From NCBI GenBank assembly GCA_002699585.1, contig PABP01000034.1, positions 1 to 64,000 of the forward strand: 64,000 nt of DNA, given 5' to 3'. The notes beneath the pieces were generated by a model, which searched no databases, was not told where the DNA came from, and was given only the letters and a program-made list of their open reading frames with translations. The position numbers and the translations under genes were made by a program. Below, one piece after another: positions 25,559-34,281 of the stretch. This stretch comes from Anaerolineaceae bacterium. GTDB taxonomy: Bacteria; Chloroflexota; Anaerolineae; Aggregatilineales; Phototrophicaceae. Positions within the stretch are counted from its first letter, which is position 1. Each line of letters opens with the position of its first letter.

Positions 25559-25871
25559 ACTGGCGGTTTATGCTTGCTAACCAGAACATGTTGACCGCTA
25601 ATCTGATGTGCGTTCGTAGGGGTTTGGCATGCCAAACCCTTGGGCAAGACATGTCTTGCCCCTACTGCGCTTTCTGATGGGCCTCCAAAAAGCCAATCAC
25701 CACATGCTAACAGTACCTACTTTCGGCCCGCTTTGTGCATTTGTCTCCACAGTCAGCCTACTTCTGAATACTGTATATTAAAGAGGGCAGCCAACGATCA
25801 AGTTGCGGCTTGCCCAAACCCGTGTACGATTTATGCTATAGGCCATTGTCAATCACCCATGCGGATTTTTG
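25559..25871. other. Intergenic region carrying a nested double palindrome
   Basis: 313 bp after the dehydratase gene. Its only recognised content is the palindromic element at 25616-25665. No open reading frame was supported in the rest. Confidence 0.5.
25616..25665. repeat. Nested double palindrome with GTAGGGG...CCCCTAC ends
   Basis: Between GTAGG and CCTAC ends lie two perfect palindromes in tandem: GGGTTTGGCATGCCAAACCC, then GGGCAAGACATGTCTTGCCC. The outer ends match the 28-bp palindromes at 4605 and 59255, so this looks like a longer member of the same family. Confidence 0.9.
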
Positions 25872-26504
25872 ATGTCATCTTTGTTAGCAGAAGCCCGGAA
25901 AACCCCCTGGAAAGCGGTCAATGAAATCAAGCGATTGCTGCTTGTTCCCAGGGTGCGGCTGATGTTCGCCTTGGCGGGCATCGAATGGGGCAGGGGATGG
26001 CGCTTTTATGGCGCGCCGCGCATCCAGCGCCACCGCCAAAGCGTGATGCGGTTCGGGGATGGCTTGCAGTTGCGCAGCAGTCCGGCCAGCAACCCGCTCG
26101 GTGTCGATCATCGCGTGCTGGTGTGTACCTGGTCCGAAGGGGCGGAGCTGGTGATAGGCGAGGATTTCGGCATGACGGGCGGCTCGATTGTGGCGGCTCA
26201 GTCGGTACGCATTGGTGACCGGGTGATGGTCGGGGCCAATACGGTCATTGCCGATACCGACTTCCACCCATTGGATGCTGCTACCCGCCAGCAAGCGCCA
26301 CACCTGGGTGCTAACCGTCCGATTGTGATTGGCGATGATGTGTTCATTGGCATGCGCTGCCTCATCCTGAAGGGTGCGATTATTGGCGCGGGCAGTGTGA
26401 TCGGCGCGGGCAGTGTCGTCTCCGGTGAGATACCGGCGGGGGTGATCGCTGCTGGCAACCCGGCCAAGGTGATTCGGCCATTGGGTGCCTCACACGAGCA
26501 GTAA
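25872..26504 (+). CDS. Acyltransferase of the left-handed beta-helix family
   Basis: A 210-residue O- or N-acyltransferase. The C-terminal half consists of hexapeptide repeats (IGDRVMVGANTVIAD; IVIGDDVFIGMRCLILKGAI; GAGSVIGAGSVVSGEIPAGV) ending in AAGNPAKVIRPLG, the usual tail of sugar acetyltransferases. Between them, DTDFHPLD contains the catalytic His region. The ATG at 25872 is preferred. Placed between a sugar dehydratase and DUF4012, it probably acetylates a sugar of the surface polysaccharide or its nucleotide precursor. Confidence 0.8.
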   Translation: MSSLLAEARKTPWKAVNEIKRLLLVPRVRLMFALAGIEWGRGWRFYGAPRIQRHRQSVMRFGDGLQLRSSPASNPLGVDHRVLVCTWSEGAELVIGEDFGMTGGSIVAAQSVRIGDRVMVGANTVIADTDFHPLDAATRQQAPHLGANRPIVIGDDVFIGMRCLILKGAIIGAGSVIGAGSVVSGEIPAGVIAAGNPAKVIRPLGASHEQ

Positions 26505-26608
26505 AATAAACAAGAAATGCATTCTATTCGTTGCATTACCCGTATTCTGATGGTTGTTGGCAACTTTCTGAGACAAATACCAGGCGTAAATTTAGGGCGT
26601 AAATCCGT

Positions 26609-28741
26609 ATGACAGACCCAAAACGAAGACAAACTGGCCACGTTCCGCCGGACCCACTGCGGAACCGCCGTCATATCCCCGACTTGGATAACCTGATGGC
26701 CAATGCTGGGACCAGTAACCCCGCCGGGAAAACATCCAGCCCTTCACCGGAAACCAATCAGTCGACATCCCAGCCCAAGCGCCAGCGCGTCCGTCGTCGC
26801 CAACCCAGGAGCCGCTGGAGCAAATTCTGGCGGCGTGTACGCAAACGCACCAGTCCGCTGCGGGTGCTGGTAGGCCTGCTGGCGGTGATTATCATTCTGG
26901 CGGTCGGTACGAGCGTTTTGCTGGCAGATGCAGCGAACCACGTTAACAATTCATTTGCCAGCCTCAACCGTGTCATGAACATCGTGCGTACCACGCCGGG
27001 TACGGAACTCACGCTGTCGGATTTTGAGCGCCTGCGCTTGAGTGTCAGCGACCTGGCGAGCAGCTTGAGTCTGGCCAAGGGTCGGTCCCAGTTGGTGTCG
27101 CCCTTTGCCAGCCTCAACTCCGATGCGCGGGTGACGCTCGATATGATCGACATCGGCTACGACCTGGCGCAGGCCACCGATAACTTGCTGCTCGGTTTGC
27201 AGCCGACGTTGTTCTTTATGGTCAGTGGGGAAGAGGAAGAATCGGTTGCGACCGGGATTTCTTCCGGTGAGCGCCTGGTGGAACTACTGGAAGTCGGTCG
27301 AGGGCGCATGATAGCCGCCAACGAAGCGCTGGTTATGGCCAAAACCAAGCTGGACGCCCTGTCACTGGATGGCGTGTCGCCCGGTTTGTTGCTCAATGTG
27401 GAGCAGATCAGCCAGTTCTATAACGAAGTGAGCAATATCAACGCACTGCTGGCGCAATCGCCGGAGCTATTGACGGCGGTCTTTGGCCTGGATGGCGAAA
27501 AAAGCTATCTGGTGCTGTCGCAGAACAATGACGAAATCCGGCCATCGGGCGGCTTCATCGGCACCTATGGCTGGTTCGTGGTGCGCAATGCCCGCATCAC
27601 CGACTTTGACTATCGACCCTCGACGACCACCAGCCCGAACCCGCCGCCGGAAAGCTTCATGAGTACGATTGATGCGCCGGACTGGTGGATCAGCTATCGT
27701 AACCCGATTTATGTGGCCTGGGATGGTAGTTGGTCGCCGGATTTCCGGGTGACGGCGGATATGGCCGCGCGATATTATGACGCCGGGAACAACCCGGAAG
27801 CGCCGCTGGATGGCGTCATCGCCCTGGATGTGACCGCTTTCGAGCTGTTGCTGGGTGCGCTGGGCGAGGTGCGCGTGCCGTCCTATAACGTGCGCGTCAA
27901 TCAGGCGAATTTCCGTGAGGTGATTTACGACATTCGCGAGAGTGAAGAGAGCCACAAGGACTTCCTGGCGGCGCTTTACAATGAGATCTTCTCAAGTTGG
28001 CAAAATGCCAGTCAGGATGCATCCGAGGCTGTATTGGGCGCGCTGCTGGAGGCCTTGCAGGGCAAGCACCTCATGATCGCCTTCACCGACCCGGCTCTGA
28101 ATGATCTGGTGCAATCGCTGGGGTGGTCGGGCGCACTGGTGCCACCCGTTGGTGATTACGTCAATGTGATTGATGCCAACCTGGGCAATAAGAGCAACCA
28201 TTCCGTATCACGCAGCCTGACGTACGATGTCCTGCTCAATGGTGATGGCAGCGCCGATGGTCGTCTGAGCATTGGCTACAACTATTATGAATCAGTGGCC
28301 TCCTTAGACCCGGCAGTCGATGCCCGCTATCATGGCCCATTGGATTACCGCAGTTTGCTGCAACTTTACTTGCCACCGGGCACGACCATGACCAATCAGG
28401 ACGATCTGCCCCGTTTGGAGAAGGTCGCCAACATGACCTATGCACAGTTCGTGACGCGGGTTGCCATCGAATATGATGGGTCAGAGCGCTATCAGTTGTC
28501 GTATCATATTCCAGATGTGACCGACGCCATCGGCCAGTACCAACGCTACCATCTGTTGATCCAGAAGCAGCCCGGTATGCGGCCCAGCGACGTCAACCTG
28601 CAAATCCAACTGCCAGAGGGCGCGACGTTGGTATCAATGCAGCCGCAGGCGGATGCCACCTACAGTCTGGAACGCACCGTGCTCGATTTCCGGCTGTCGC
28701 TGGATGCCGATCAGGTGGTTGAGGTAATCTATGCGCCGTAG
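26609..28741 (+). CDS. DUF4012 membrane protein of the polysaccharide cluster
   Basis: A 710-residue protein with a long basic, Pro/Ser-rich cytoplasmic N-terminus, one membrane helix (about residues 85-105) and a large extracellular region. The segment SYLVLSQNNDEIRPSGGFIG matches the DUF4012 core (FQNNxELRPTGGFIG). DUF4012 proteins are found in capsule and exopolysaccharide loci of Actinobacteria and Chloroflexota, where their molecular role is not settled. They may help tether or polymerise the product outside the membrane. It lies in the same direction as the acyltransferase and is followed by a terminator. Confidence 0.8.
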   Translation: MTDPKRRQTGHVPPDPLRNRRHIPDLDNLMANAGTSNPAGKTSSPSPETNQSTSQPKRQRVRRRQPRSRWSKFWRRVRKRTSPLRVLVGLLAVIIILAVGTSVLLADAANHVNNSFASLNRVMNIVRTTPGTELTLSDFERLRLSVSDLASSLSLAKGRSQLVSPFASLNSDARVTLDMIDIGYDLAQATDNLLLGLQPTLFFMVSGEEEESVATGISSGERLVELLEVGRGRMIAANEALVMAKTKLDALSLDGVSPGLLLNVEQISQFYNEVSNINALLAQSPELLTAVFGLDGEKSYLVLSQNNDEIRPSGGFIGTYGWFVVRNARITDFDYRPSTTTSPNPPPESFMSTIDAPDWWISYRNPIYVAWDGSWSPDFRVTADMAARYYDAGNNPEAPLDGVIALDVTAFELLLGALGEVRVPSYNVRVNQANFREVIYDIRESEESHKDFLAALYNEIFSSWQNASQDASEAVLGALLEALQGKHLMIAFTDPALNDLVQSLGWSGALVPPVGDYVNVIDANLGNKSNHSVSRSLTYDVLLNGDGSADGRLSIGYNYYESVASLDPAVDARYHGPLDYRSLLQLYLPPGTTMTNQDDLPRLEKVANMTYAQFVTRVAIEYDGSERYQLSYHIPDVTDAIGQYQRYHLLIQKQPGMRPSDVNLQIQLPEGATLVSMQPQADATYSLERTVLDFRLSLDADQVVEVIYAP

Positions 28742-28774
28742 TATAGCGTCAGCAGCATCGTAAATAGGTTATGG

Positions 28775-28800
28775 AAAAGCGGCTTACGGGTCGCTTTTTT
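28775..28800 (+). terminator. Rho-independent terminator after DUF4012
   Basis: AAAAGCG and CGCTTTT pair across a 10-nt loop followed by T residues, 34 nt after the DUF4012 stop. It separates the polysaccharide genes from the two-component pair. Confidence 0.55.
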
Positions 28801-28924
28801 GTTTTCTACGGCAGTAATCGGTTTTGTTGTGGCGTTCCCGATCACTTGTATATCATCCGCAACACGCTCATAATGTGGTTGGTAAGTTTCGTCTCGATAG
28901 GGTATCAACCGAAACGAGTCATGT

Positions 28925-30475
28925 ATGCTGCGTGGTGAGCAGGCAGAACAATTACAGGTGCTGGTCATTGATGATTCGCACGATCAGTTTATGCTGGTGC
29001 GCGATATGCTGACGGCGATCATGCATCAGGGCCTGGACATCGAGTGGGCAGCGACCTACTACGAGGGCTTGTCGTTTGTGGAAAGCCGTGACTACGATGT
29101 GGCCCTGGTGGATTATGAACTCGGTGATCGTAATGGTCTGGATTTCATCAGCAAAGTGCGCCAATCCAAGCCACGCCTGCCGCTCATCTTGCTGACAGGG
29201 CGGGGCAGCCGCGAAGTCGACCTGATGGCGATGGAAGCTGGGGCGGTTGATTACCTGGATAAAACGCAGCTCCGGGCCAATATGTTAGAGCGCTCCGTGC
29301 GTTATGCGATAGAAAACCAGCGTGTGATCGACCAGGAGCGCCAGCAGCGTGCTCTGTCAGAAGCTTTGCTCGATACGGCGATGACGCTCAATCGCTCGCT
29401 GGACTTCAAGAGTGTTTTGCAGCGCATCCTGGCTAATGTCGGCAAGGTGATTGACCATGATATGGCCAACATCATGCTGGTAGAGGATGGTACGGCCTAT
29501 GTCGTTGAACAGCACGGCTATGAGCACCTGGGCCTAGTTGACTTCATGCGGACAATACGGCTGTCTGTCCATCAAACATCGACGCTGCGCCACATGGCGG
29601 AGACGCGCTCGCCGCTGACACTGCGGGATATTGATGAGTTTGAGGACTGGATCCAATTAGAAGAGCAGTGGAGTATCAAGTCGTACCTGGGTAGCCCAAT
29701 TGTGGTTGATGATGAGGTGATTGGCTTTATCAACCTGGATTCGTTCCGGCCTGCATTCTTTGACGATGAGCACGCGCGCTATTTGCAGGTGTTCGCCAAC
29801 CAGGCCGGGCAGGCTATCCGCAACACGCGCTCGTATCAACAGGCGCAGGACCTGGCGGCGGCTGAAGAACGCCAGCGATTAGCCCGTGAACTACACGATG
29901 CCGTCACCCAGACGCTTTTTTCCGCGAGTGTGATGGCCGAAACGCTCAGCCGCATTCATGATACGCAACCGGAGCGCGTCAAAGCGGGCCTGGACGAATT
30001 GGTGAGCATGAATCGTGGGGCGCTAGCGGAAATGCGCACGCTGCTGGTTGAGCTGCGTCCACAGGCCTTGCTGGAGCAAGACCTGCCACGCTTGCTGGAT
30101 AATCTGCTGCATGCCAAGCGGCGGCGTCTGCCAGCCAATGTGCAGTTGCTGACACGCATCGACAGCCCACTGCCGGATGATGTGCATATTGGCCTGTATC
30201 GCATTGTGCAGGAGGCGCTCAATAATGTCGAGAAATACGCCAATGCGGAAAATTTGCTGGTTAGCGTGGTCGGTGATAATCATCGCGTCGATCTCAAAGT
30301 GCATGATGATGGCGTCGGCTTCAACCCAGAGACCGTGTCGACAGGGCATTTTGGCTTGCAGATCATGCGGGAACGCGCGGATGCTATGGACGCGCACTTG
30401 GACATCAACAGTGCTCCCGAAGAGGGCACGGAAATTCATCTGGTATGGCAGGCAAATGGCCAGACACGTGAGTAA
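28925..30475 (+). CDS. Receiver-GAF-histidine kinase (NarX/DesK class)
   Basis: A 516-residue cytoplasmic kinase. An N-terminal receiver (phospho-acceptor D63 in LVDYELGDRNG, Lys in YLDKTQL) is followed by a GAF domain (about 150-300) and a HisKA_3 domain with RLARELHDAVTQTL, whose phosphorylated His is near 324. A HATPase_c domain follows, containing RIVQEALNNVEKYANA (N box) and DDGVGF (G box). No membrane segment is present, so the GAF domain or the receiver supplies the input, possibly receiving phosphate from another kinase. It is followed after 35 bp by a NarL-type regulator, its likely partner. Confidence 0.88.
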   Translation: MLRGEQAEQLQVLVIDDSHDQFMLVRDMLTAIMHQGLDIEWAATYYEGLSFVESRDYDVALVDYELGDRNGLDFISKVRQSKPRLPLILLTGRGSREVDLMAMEAGAVDYLDKTQLRANMLERSVRYAIENQRVIDQERQQRALSEALLDTAMTLNRSLDFKSVLQRILANVGKVIDHDMANIMLVEDGTAYVVEQHGYEHLGLVDFMRTIRLSVHQTSTLRHMAETRSPLTLRDIDEFEDWIQLEEQWSIKSYLGSPIVVDDEVIGFINLDSFRPAFFDDEHARYLQVFANQAGQAIRNTRSYQQAQDLAAAEERQRLARELHDAVTQTLFSASVMAETLSRIHDTQPERVKAGLDELVSMNRGALAEMRTLLVELRPQALLEQDLPRLLDNLLHAKRRRLPANVQLLTRIDSPLPDDVHIGLYRIVQEALNNVEKYANAENLLVSVVGDNHRVDLKVHDDGVGFNPETVSTGHFGLQIMRERADAMDAHLDINSAPEEGTEIHLVWQANGQTRE

Positions 30476-30510
30476 TATTTATTTTTAACGCAAATAGGGT
30501 TGGATAAAAG

Positions 30511-31149
30511 ATGAGTGATGAAAAAATCCGCGTGATGATTGTTGACGATCATCAGGTGGTACGCCAGGGCTTTACGATGATGCTGACTGCTTTCCCGGAG
30601 TTTGAACTGGTTGGTGAGGCGAAAAATGGCTTGCATGCCGTCCAATTGTGCCAGGAGTTGCAGCCGGATGTGATCCTGATGGATATGGTCATGCCGGAAA
30701 TGGACGGTATTGAAGCCACGCGCCGCATTCGGGAGCAGCTCGCCGACACGCAGGTCATTGCCCTGACCAGCTTCAATGACCGCCGCGAACTGGTGGAGGA
30801 TGCGTTGCAAGCCGGGGCGCTGGGCTATCTGTTCAAGGACGTTAGCATTGATGAACTGGCGCAGGCCATCCACAAGGTGCATCAGGGCGACCCGGTTCTG
30901 GCACCCAACGCCACCCGCATGCTCATCCAGGCCACGCGCGATAAATCCTCCCAGAACTTCAACCTCAGCGAGCGTGAAAAAGAAGTGCTGGCACTGGTCG
31001 TCGAGGGCTTGAACAATCCGCAGATTGCGGAGCGCCTGACCATTAGTCGGTCCACGGTCAAGTTCCATGTGAGCAGTATTCTGAGTAAACTGGGCGTGGA
31101 AAATCGGTCGGAGGCCGTGGCGTTGGCTGTCCAGAATAAGCTGGTTTAG
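30511..31149 (+). CDS. NarL/FixJ-family response regulator
   Basis: A 212-residue regulator with an N-terminal receiver (DDH at 12-14, phospho-acceptor D58 in LMDMVMPEMDGI, Lys in LFKDVS) and a C-terminal LuxR-type helix-turn-helix. The latter contains LSEREKEVLALVVEGLNNPQ and ISRSTVKFHVSSILSKLGV. It pairs with the kinase immediately upstream, in the same operon. It probably controls nearby surface-polysaccharide genes, but no binding site was identified. Confidence 0.9.
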   Translation: MSDEKIRVMIVDDHQVVRQGFTMMLTAFPEFELVGEAKNGLHAVQLCQELQPDVILMDMVMPEMDGIEATRRIREQLADTQVIALTSFNDRRELVEDALQAGALGYLFKDVSIDELAQAIHKVHQGDPVLAPNATRMLIQATRDKSSQNFNLSEREKEVLALVVEGLNNPQIAERLTISRSTVKFHVSSILSKLGVENRSEAVALAVQNKLV

Positions 31150-31291
31150 GCGGTCAGCGCGGCTCAGGATGGCATATGGCCTAAGCTCATCGGGCGCTTG
31201 TATAGAATAGACCCATACTAAGGTAGCCGTTGAACCCTGGGGCGTTTCATATTACTATGTCGCCTGAGTCCCAATGTAGAAAGTACCCCGT

Positions 31292-32263
31292 ATGGCAAGT
31301 GATATTTACCCGACAAGCGACATGGACCAGGGATTAAGTGGCCCGGTTGTTATCAATCGACCCATGAAGGGTTTGCCGAGCCTCAACCTGCATGAGTTGT
31401 GGATTTATCGCTATTTGCTCTTCTACATTGTCCGGCGTGATATTGTTGTCCGCTACAAGCAGACGGTCTTTGGTATTTCCTGGGCGGCCATCAATCCACT
31501 GATTACGATGGTGGTTTTCTCATTTGTGTTTGGTGCGCTCCTCAATGTAGATACCAGCGGCGTACCTTATCCATTGTTCAGTTTGGCGGCACTGGTTCCC
31601 TGGGCGATGTTCGCTAAGGGGCTATCGAACTCATCTGTCAGCATTCAGTCCAATTCCAACATCATCACAAAGATTTACTTCCCACGTATCATCGCGCCAA
31701 TTTCTGCGTTTACGAACAGTTTCATTGACTTTGTGGTTTCATTAGCGGTTTTGCTGTTGATGATCCTGGGGTATGTGCTGTTGGCCCCGGATTTAATCGG
31801 TGTTGTGCCTCCAGATGCCACACCTGAGGTGATAGAAGCAGCTAGCCAGGTTCGTATCTTTGGACCTGGCCCGGTAGCTATCCTGATGCTGCCATTGTTT
31901 ATCCTACTGGTGGTGATGTTTGGCTTGGGGCTTGGTTTCTGGTTCAGCGCTTTGCAAGTGCGTATGCGCGACATCAACTACATCATTCCTTTTGTATTAC
32001 AAATTGGCCAATATGTGACGCCGGTTGCTTATGCCAGCAATATGATCGAGACTTTGTCGGGTGCTGGTGGCGAAGTCTGGCAATTTTTGTATGGCCTTAA
32101 TCCTATGGTCACTGCGATTGATGGCTTCCGCTGGGCCTTTTTCAATTTAGATTTTTCCCCTGTGCCGACGATTATTGCGTCAGTCAGCATGTGTCTTTTT
32201 GTTTTCTTCAGTGGGCTGTATTTCTTCCGGTATTCTGAATCCAAGTTTGTGGATTATCTGTAG
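31292..32263 (+). CDS. wzm: ABC-2 polysaccharide exporter permease
   Basis: A 323-residue integral membrane protein with six hydrophobic segments. The start region YRYLLFYIVRRDIVVRYKQT precedes the first helix, and GISWAAINPLITMVVFSFVF is characteristic of ABC-2 permeases of the Wzm/TagG group that export undecaprenyl-linked polysaccharides. It is followed by its ATPase partner after 87 bp. No Wzt C-terminal binding module genes or O-antigen ligase are present, so the exported polymer is unknown. Confidence 0.85.
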   Translation: MASDIYPTSDMDQGLSGPVVINRPMKGLPSLNLHELWIYRYLLFYIVRRDIVVRYKQTVFGISWAAINPLITMVVFSFVFGALLNVDTSGVPYPLFSLAALVPWAMFAKGLSNSSVSIQSNSNIITKIYFPRIIAPISAFTNSFIDFVVSLAVLLLMILGYVLLAPDLIGVVPPDATPEVIEAASQVRIFGPGPVAILMLPLFILLVVMFGLGLGFWFSALQVRMRDINYIIPFVLQIGQYVTPVAYASNMIETLSGAGGEVWQFLYGLNPMVTAIDGFRWAFFNLDFSPVPTIIASVSMCLFVFFSGLYFFRYSESKFVDYL

Positions 32264-32350
32264 AGTCTGCCGATATAGACTATCTATAGAACTTCTGAGA
32301 AGGACGACCATCGTAGTGTCGGACCAAACGTTAAAGCAATAGGAACCAAC

Positions 32351-33274
32351 ATGAGTCAGTATGTTATTGAAACGCACGATCTAAGCAAGCAGTACCGCAT
32401 AGGTAGTCTGTTAAAGCCGAAGAAAACCAAAGAATATCTGACGGATTTATTCTTCGAGCCAGTCCGGCGTGTTCGTTCGACACTGGTTGGCGGTGTGCCG
32501 ACCAATGCAGAGCAGATCTTTTGGGCATTGCAGGATGTGAATTTTGCTGTCAAGCCAGGGGAGAGCTTTGGCATCATTGGCGTTAACGGCAGTGGCAAAA
32601 GCACGCTTCTCAAGATTTTGGCGAATGTTGTGCAGCCCACGCGCGGCTACAGTGTCACGCGCGGTCGGATTGGCACCATGTTGGAGGTGGGCGCGGCCAT
32701 CAACCCGGAAATGACCGGACGCGAGAATATCTACTTATCCGGTGTGATCCTGGGTATGAAGGTGGATGAAGTCGAGAAGCGCTTTGACGAAATTGTTGAT
32801 TTCGCAGGTATCGAAGCCTTTTTAGAAACACCGCTTAAGCGCTATTCCAGCGGTATGCGTATGCGCCTGGCTTTTTCGGTTGCGGCCCATGTAGAGCCGG
32901 AAATTATGATTATTGATGAGGTGCTGGCTGTGGGCGACCTCGGTTTTTTGGAGAAGTCACTCAATAAGATCCGCTCGCTCAGCAAGAACGGCATCACAGT
33001 GTTGCTAGTTAGCCACATTCCGTACCTCATTACAGACCTGTGTCAGTCGGCTATGTGGCTGCATGATGGTCAAGTCAAGGAGATGGGGACAGCCGAAGGA
33101 ATTTCCCAACAGTATCAGAAGTATTTGCAGGAGCGGGATGGCATCAGTGACAATTCACCGTTTGTGGTTGCAAAGGCCGACGCTGCAGCAGTCACGGATG
33201 CTGAAATTATCGCAGAAGTGGCTTCTGTGGATAGCCCTTCACAAGTGAATCAGGATATTTCTCAAACGCCGTAG
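32351..33274 (+). CDS. wzt: ABC polysaccharide exporter ATPase
   Basis: A 307-residue ATPase. Walker A GVNGSGKST (77-85), the signature LKRYSSGMRMRLAFS and Walker B MIIDEVLAVGD are intact, and the AVGDLGFLEK sequence after Walker B is typical of Wzt/TagH-type exporters. The extension after the nucleotide-binding domain is short (about 40 residues), so it lacks the carbohydrate-binding C-terminal domain of long Wzt proteins. That suggests substrate recognition without terminal-residue checking. It partners the permease immediately upstream. Confidence 0.88.
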   Translation: MSQYVIETHDLSKQYRIGSLLKPKKTKEYLTDLFFEPVRRVRSTLVGGVPTNAEQIFWALQDVNFAVKPGESFGIIGVNGSGKSTLLKILANVVQPTRGYSVTRGRIGTMLEVGAAINPEMTGRENIYLSGVILGMKVDEVEKRFDEIVDFAGIEAFLETPLKRYSSGMRMRLAFSVAAHVEPEIMIIDEVLAVGDLGFLEKSLNKIRSLSKNGITVLLVSHIPYLITDLCQSAMWLHDGQVKEMGTAEGISQQYQKYLQERDGISDNSPFVVAKADAAAVTDAEIIAEVASVDSPSQVNQDISQTP

Positions 33275-33331
33275 TTACATTTTTTGGAGAATATCGGTTC
33301 CAGTGCTTGAAAGCGAAAAAGTCTGCATCAT

Positions 33332-34237
33332 ATGATAAATGAGCCCGTCATTTCCATCGTGTTGCCAGTTTATAATGGCGCTCGATACTTGCATGAAGCT
33401 ATTGAGTCCATCATAAGCCAGACCTTCACACAATGGGAACTCATCGTGGTTGATGATGGCTCTACTGATGAAAGTCCAGCGATCATCGCCAGGTTTTGTG
33501 AGCAAGACGAGCGTATCATTTCCGTACGCAATGAGACCAACCTAAATTTGCCTACCAGCCTCAACAAAGGTTTTGGCATGGCCCGTGGGCAGTACTTCAC
33601 CTGGACCTCGCACGATAATCAGTACCGCCCCAATGCCCTGGAGTCCATGTGCGAATTTCTGGTCGATCACCCGGATGCCGACTTGGTTTATGCCGATTAT
33701 GCCCATCTGAATGAGGCAGGCAAGGTGACGGGCTATACGCGCGTGCCCATCCCAGAGCGACTGGTGATGAAGTCCTCAGTCGGAGCGTGTTTTCTGTATA
33801 AGCGCGTCGTCCACGAGCGCATTGGCGGCTATGATGTGAATAAAGTGCTGGTCGAAGATTATGATTTTTGGCTGCGGGCCTCAATGCAATTTAAGCTGGT
33901 TCCCCTCAGCCAAGACCTGTACTTGTATCGCTTCCATCCCAAATCGCTGACGACAACGCGCCGTAAAGCAATCATGGAAAAGCGGGCCGAGTTGTTGCAT
34001 GATTTGTTGCCGAAGCTACCCTGGGCTTCGCCGCGCGACCGGGCGTTGGGTTATTTGCATCTGGCGGATATTGCTTTCGCCTTTGATGCGCCTGCGAAAC
34101 CAAGTTTTTATGTGATGCAAGCGATTAAGGCCAGTCCGGTGACGGTGATGCGCCATGTGGTGCGCGTGACGATTATGGACCCGCTGCGGCGCGCTATAAC
34201 TGGAAAAGGGAAATCGCGGCCCAAACACGAACAGTAA
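33332..34237 (+). CDS. Family 2 glycosyltransferase
   Basis: A 301-residue GT-A enzyme. Its N-terminal ISIVLPVYNGARYLHEAIES and VDDGSTDES are the UDP-sugar binding start of GT2, with DADLVYADYA as the DxD-like metal site. The C-terminal part has basic residues and an amphipathic helix. It probably adds a sugar to the lipid-linked repeat unit exported by the adjacent ABC transporter. It follows wzt by 57 bp in the same direction. Confidence 0.85.
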   Translation: MINEPVISIVLPVYNGARYLHEAIESIISQTFTQWELIVVDDGSTDESPAIIARFCEQDERIISVRNETNLNLPTSLNKGFGMARGQYFTWTSHDNQYRPNALESMCEFLVDHPDADLVYADYAHLNEAGKVTGYTRVPIPERLVMKSSVGACFLYKRVVHERIGGYDVNKVLVEDYDFWLRASMQFKLVPLSQDLYLYRFHPKSLTTTRRKAIMEKRAELLHDLLPKLPWASPRDRALGYLHLADIAFAFDAPAKPSFYVMQAIKASPVTVMRHVVRVTIMDPLRRAITGKGKSRPKHEQ

Positions 34238-34281
34238 CTTTATAACCATCTTGAGATATCATTGCCCGGAGGATCGTCCCC

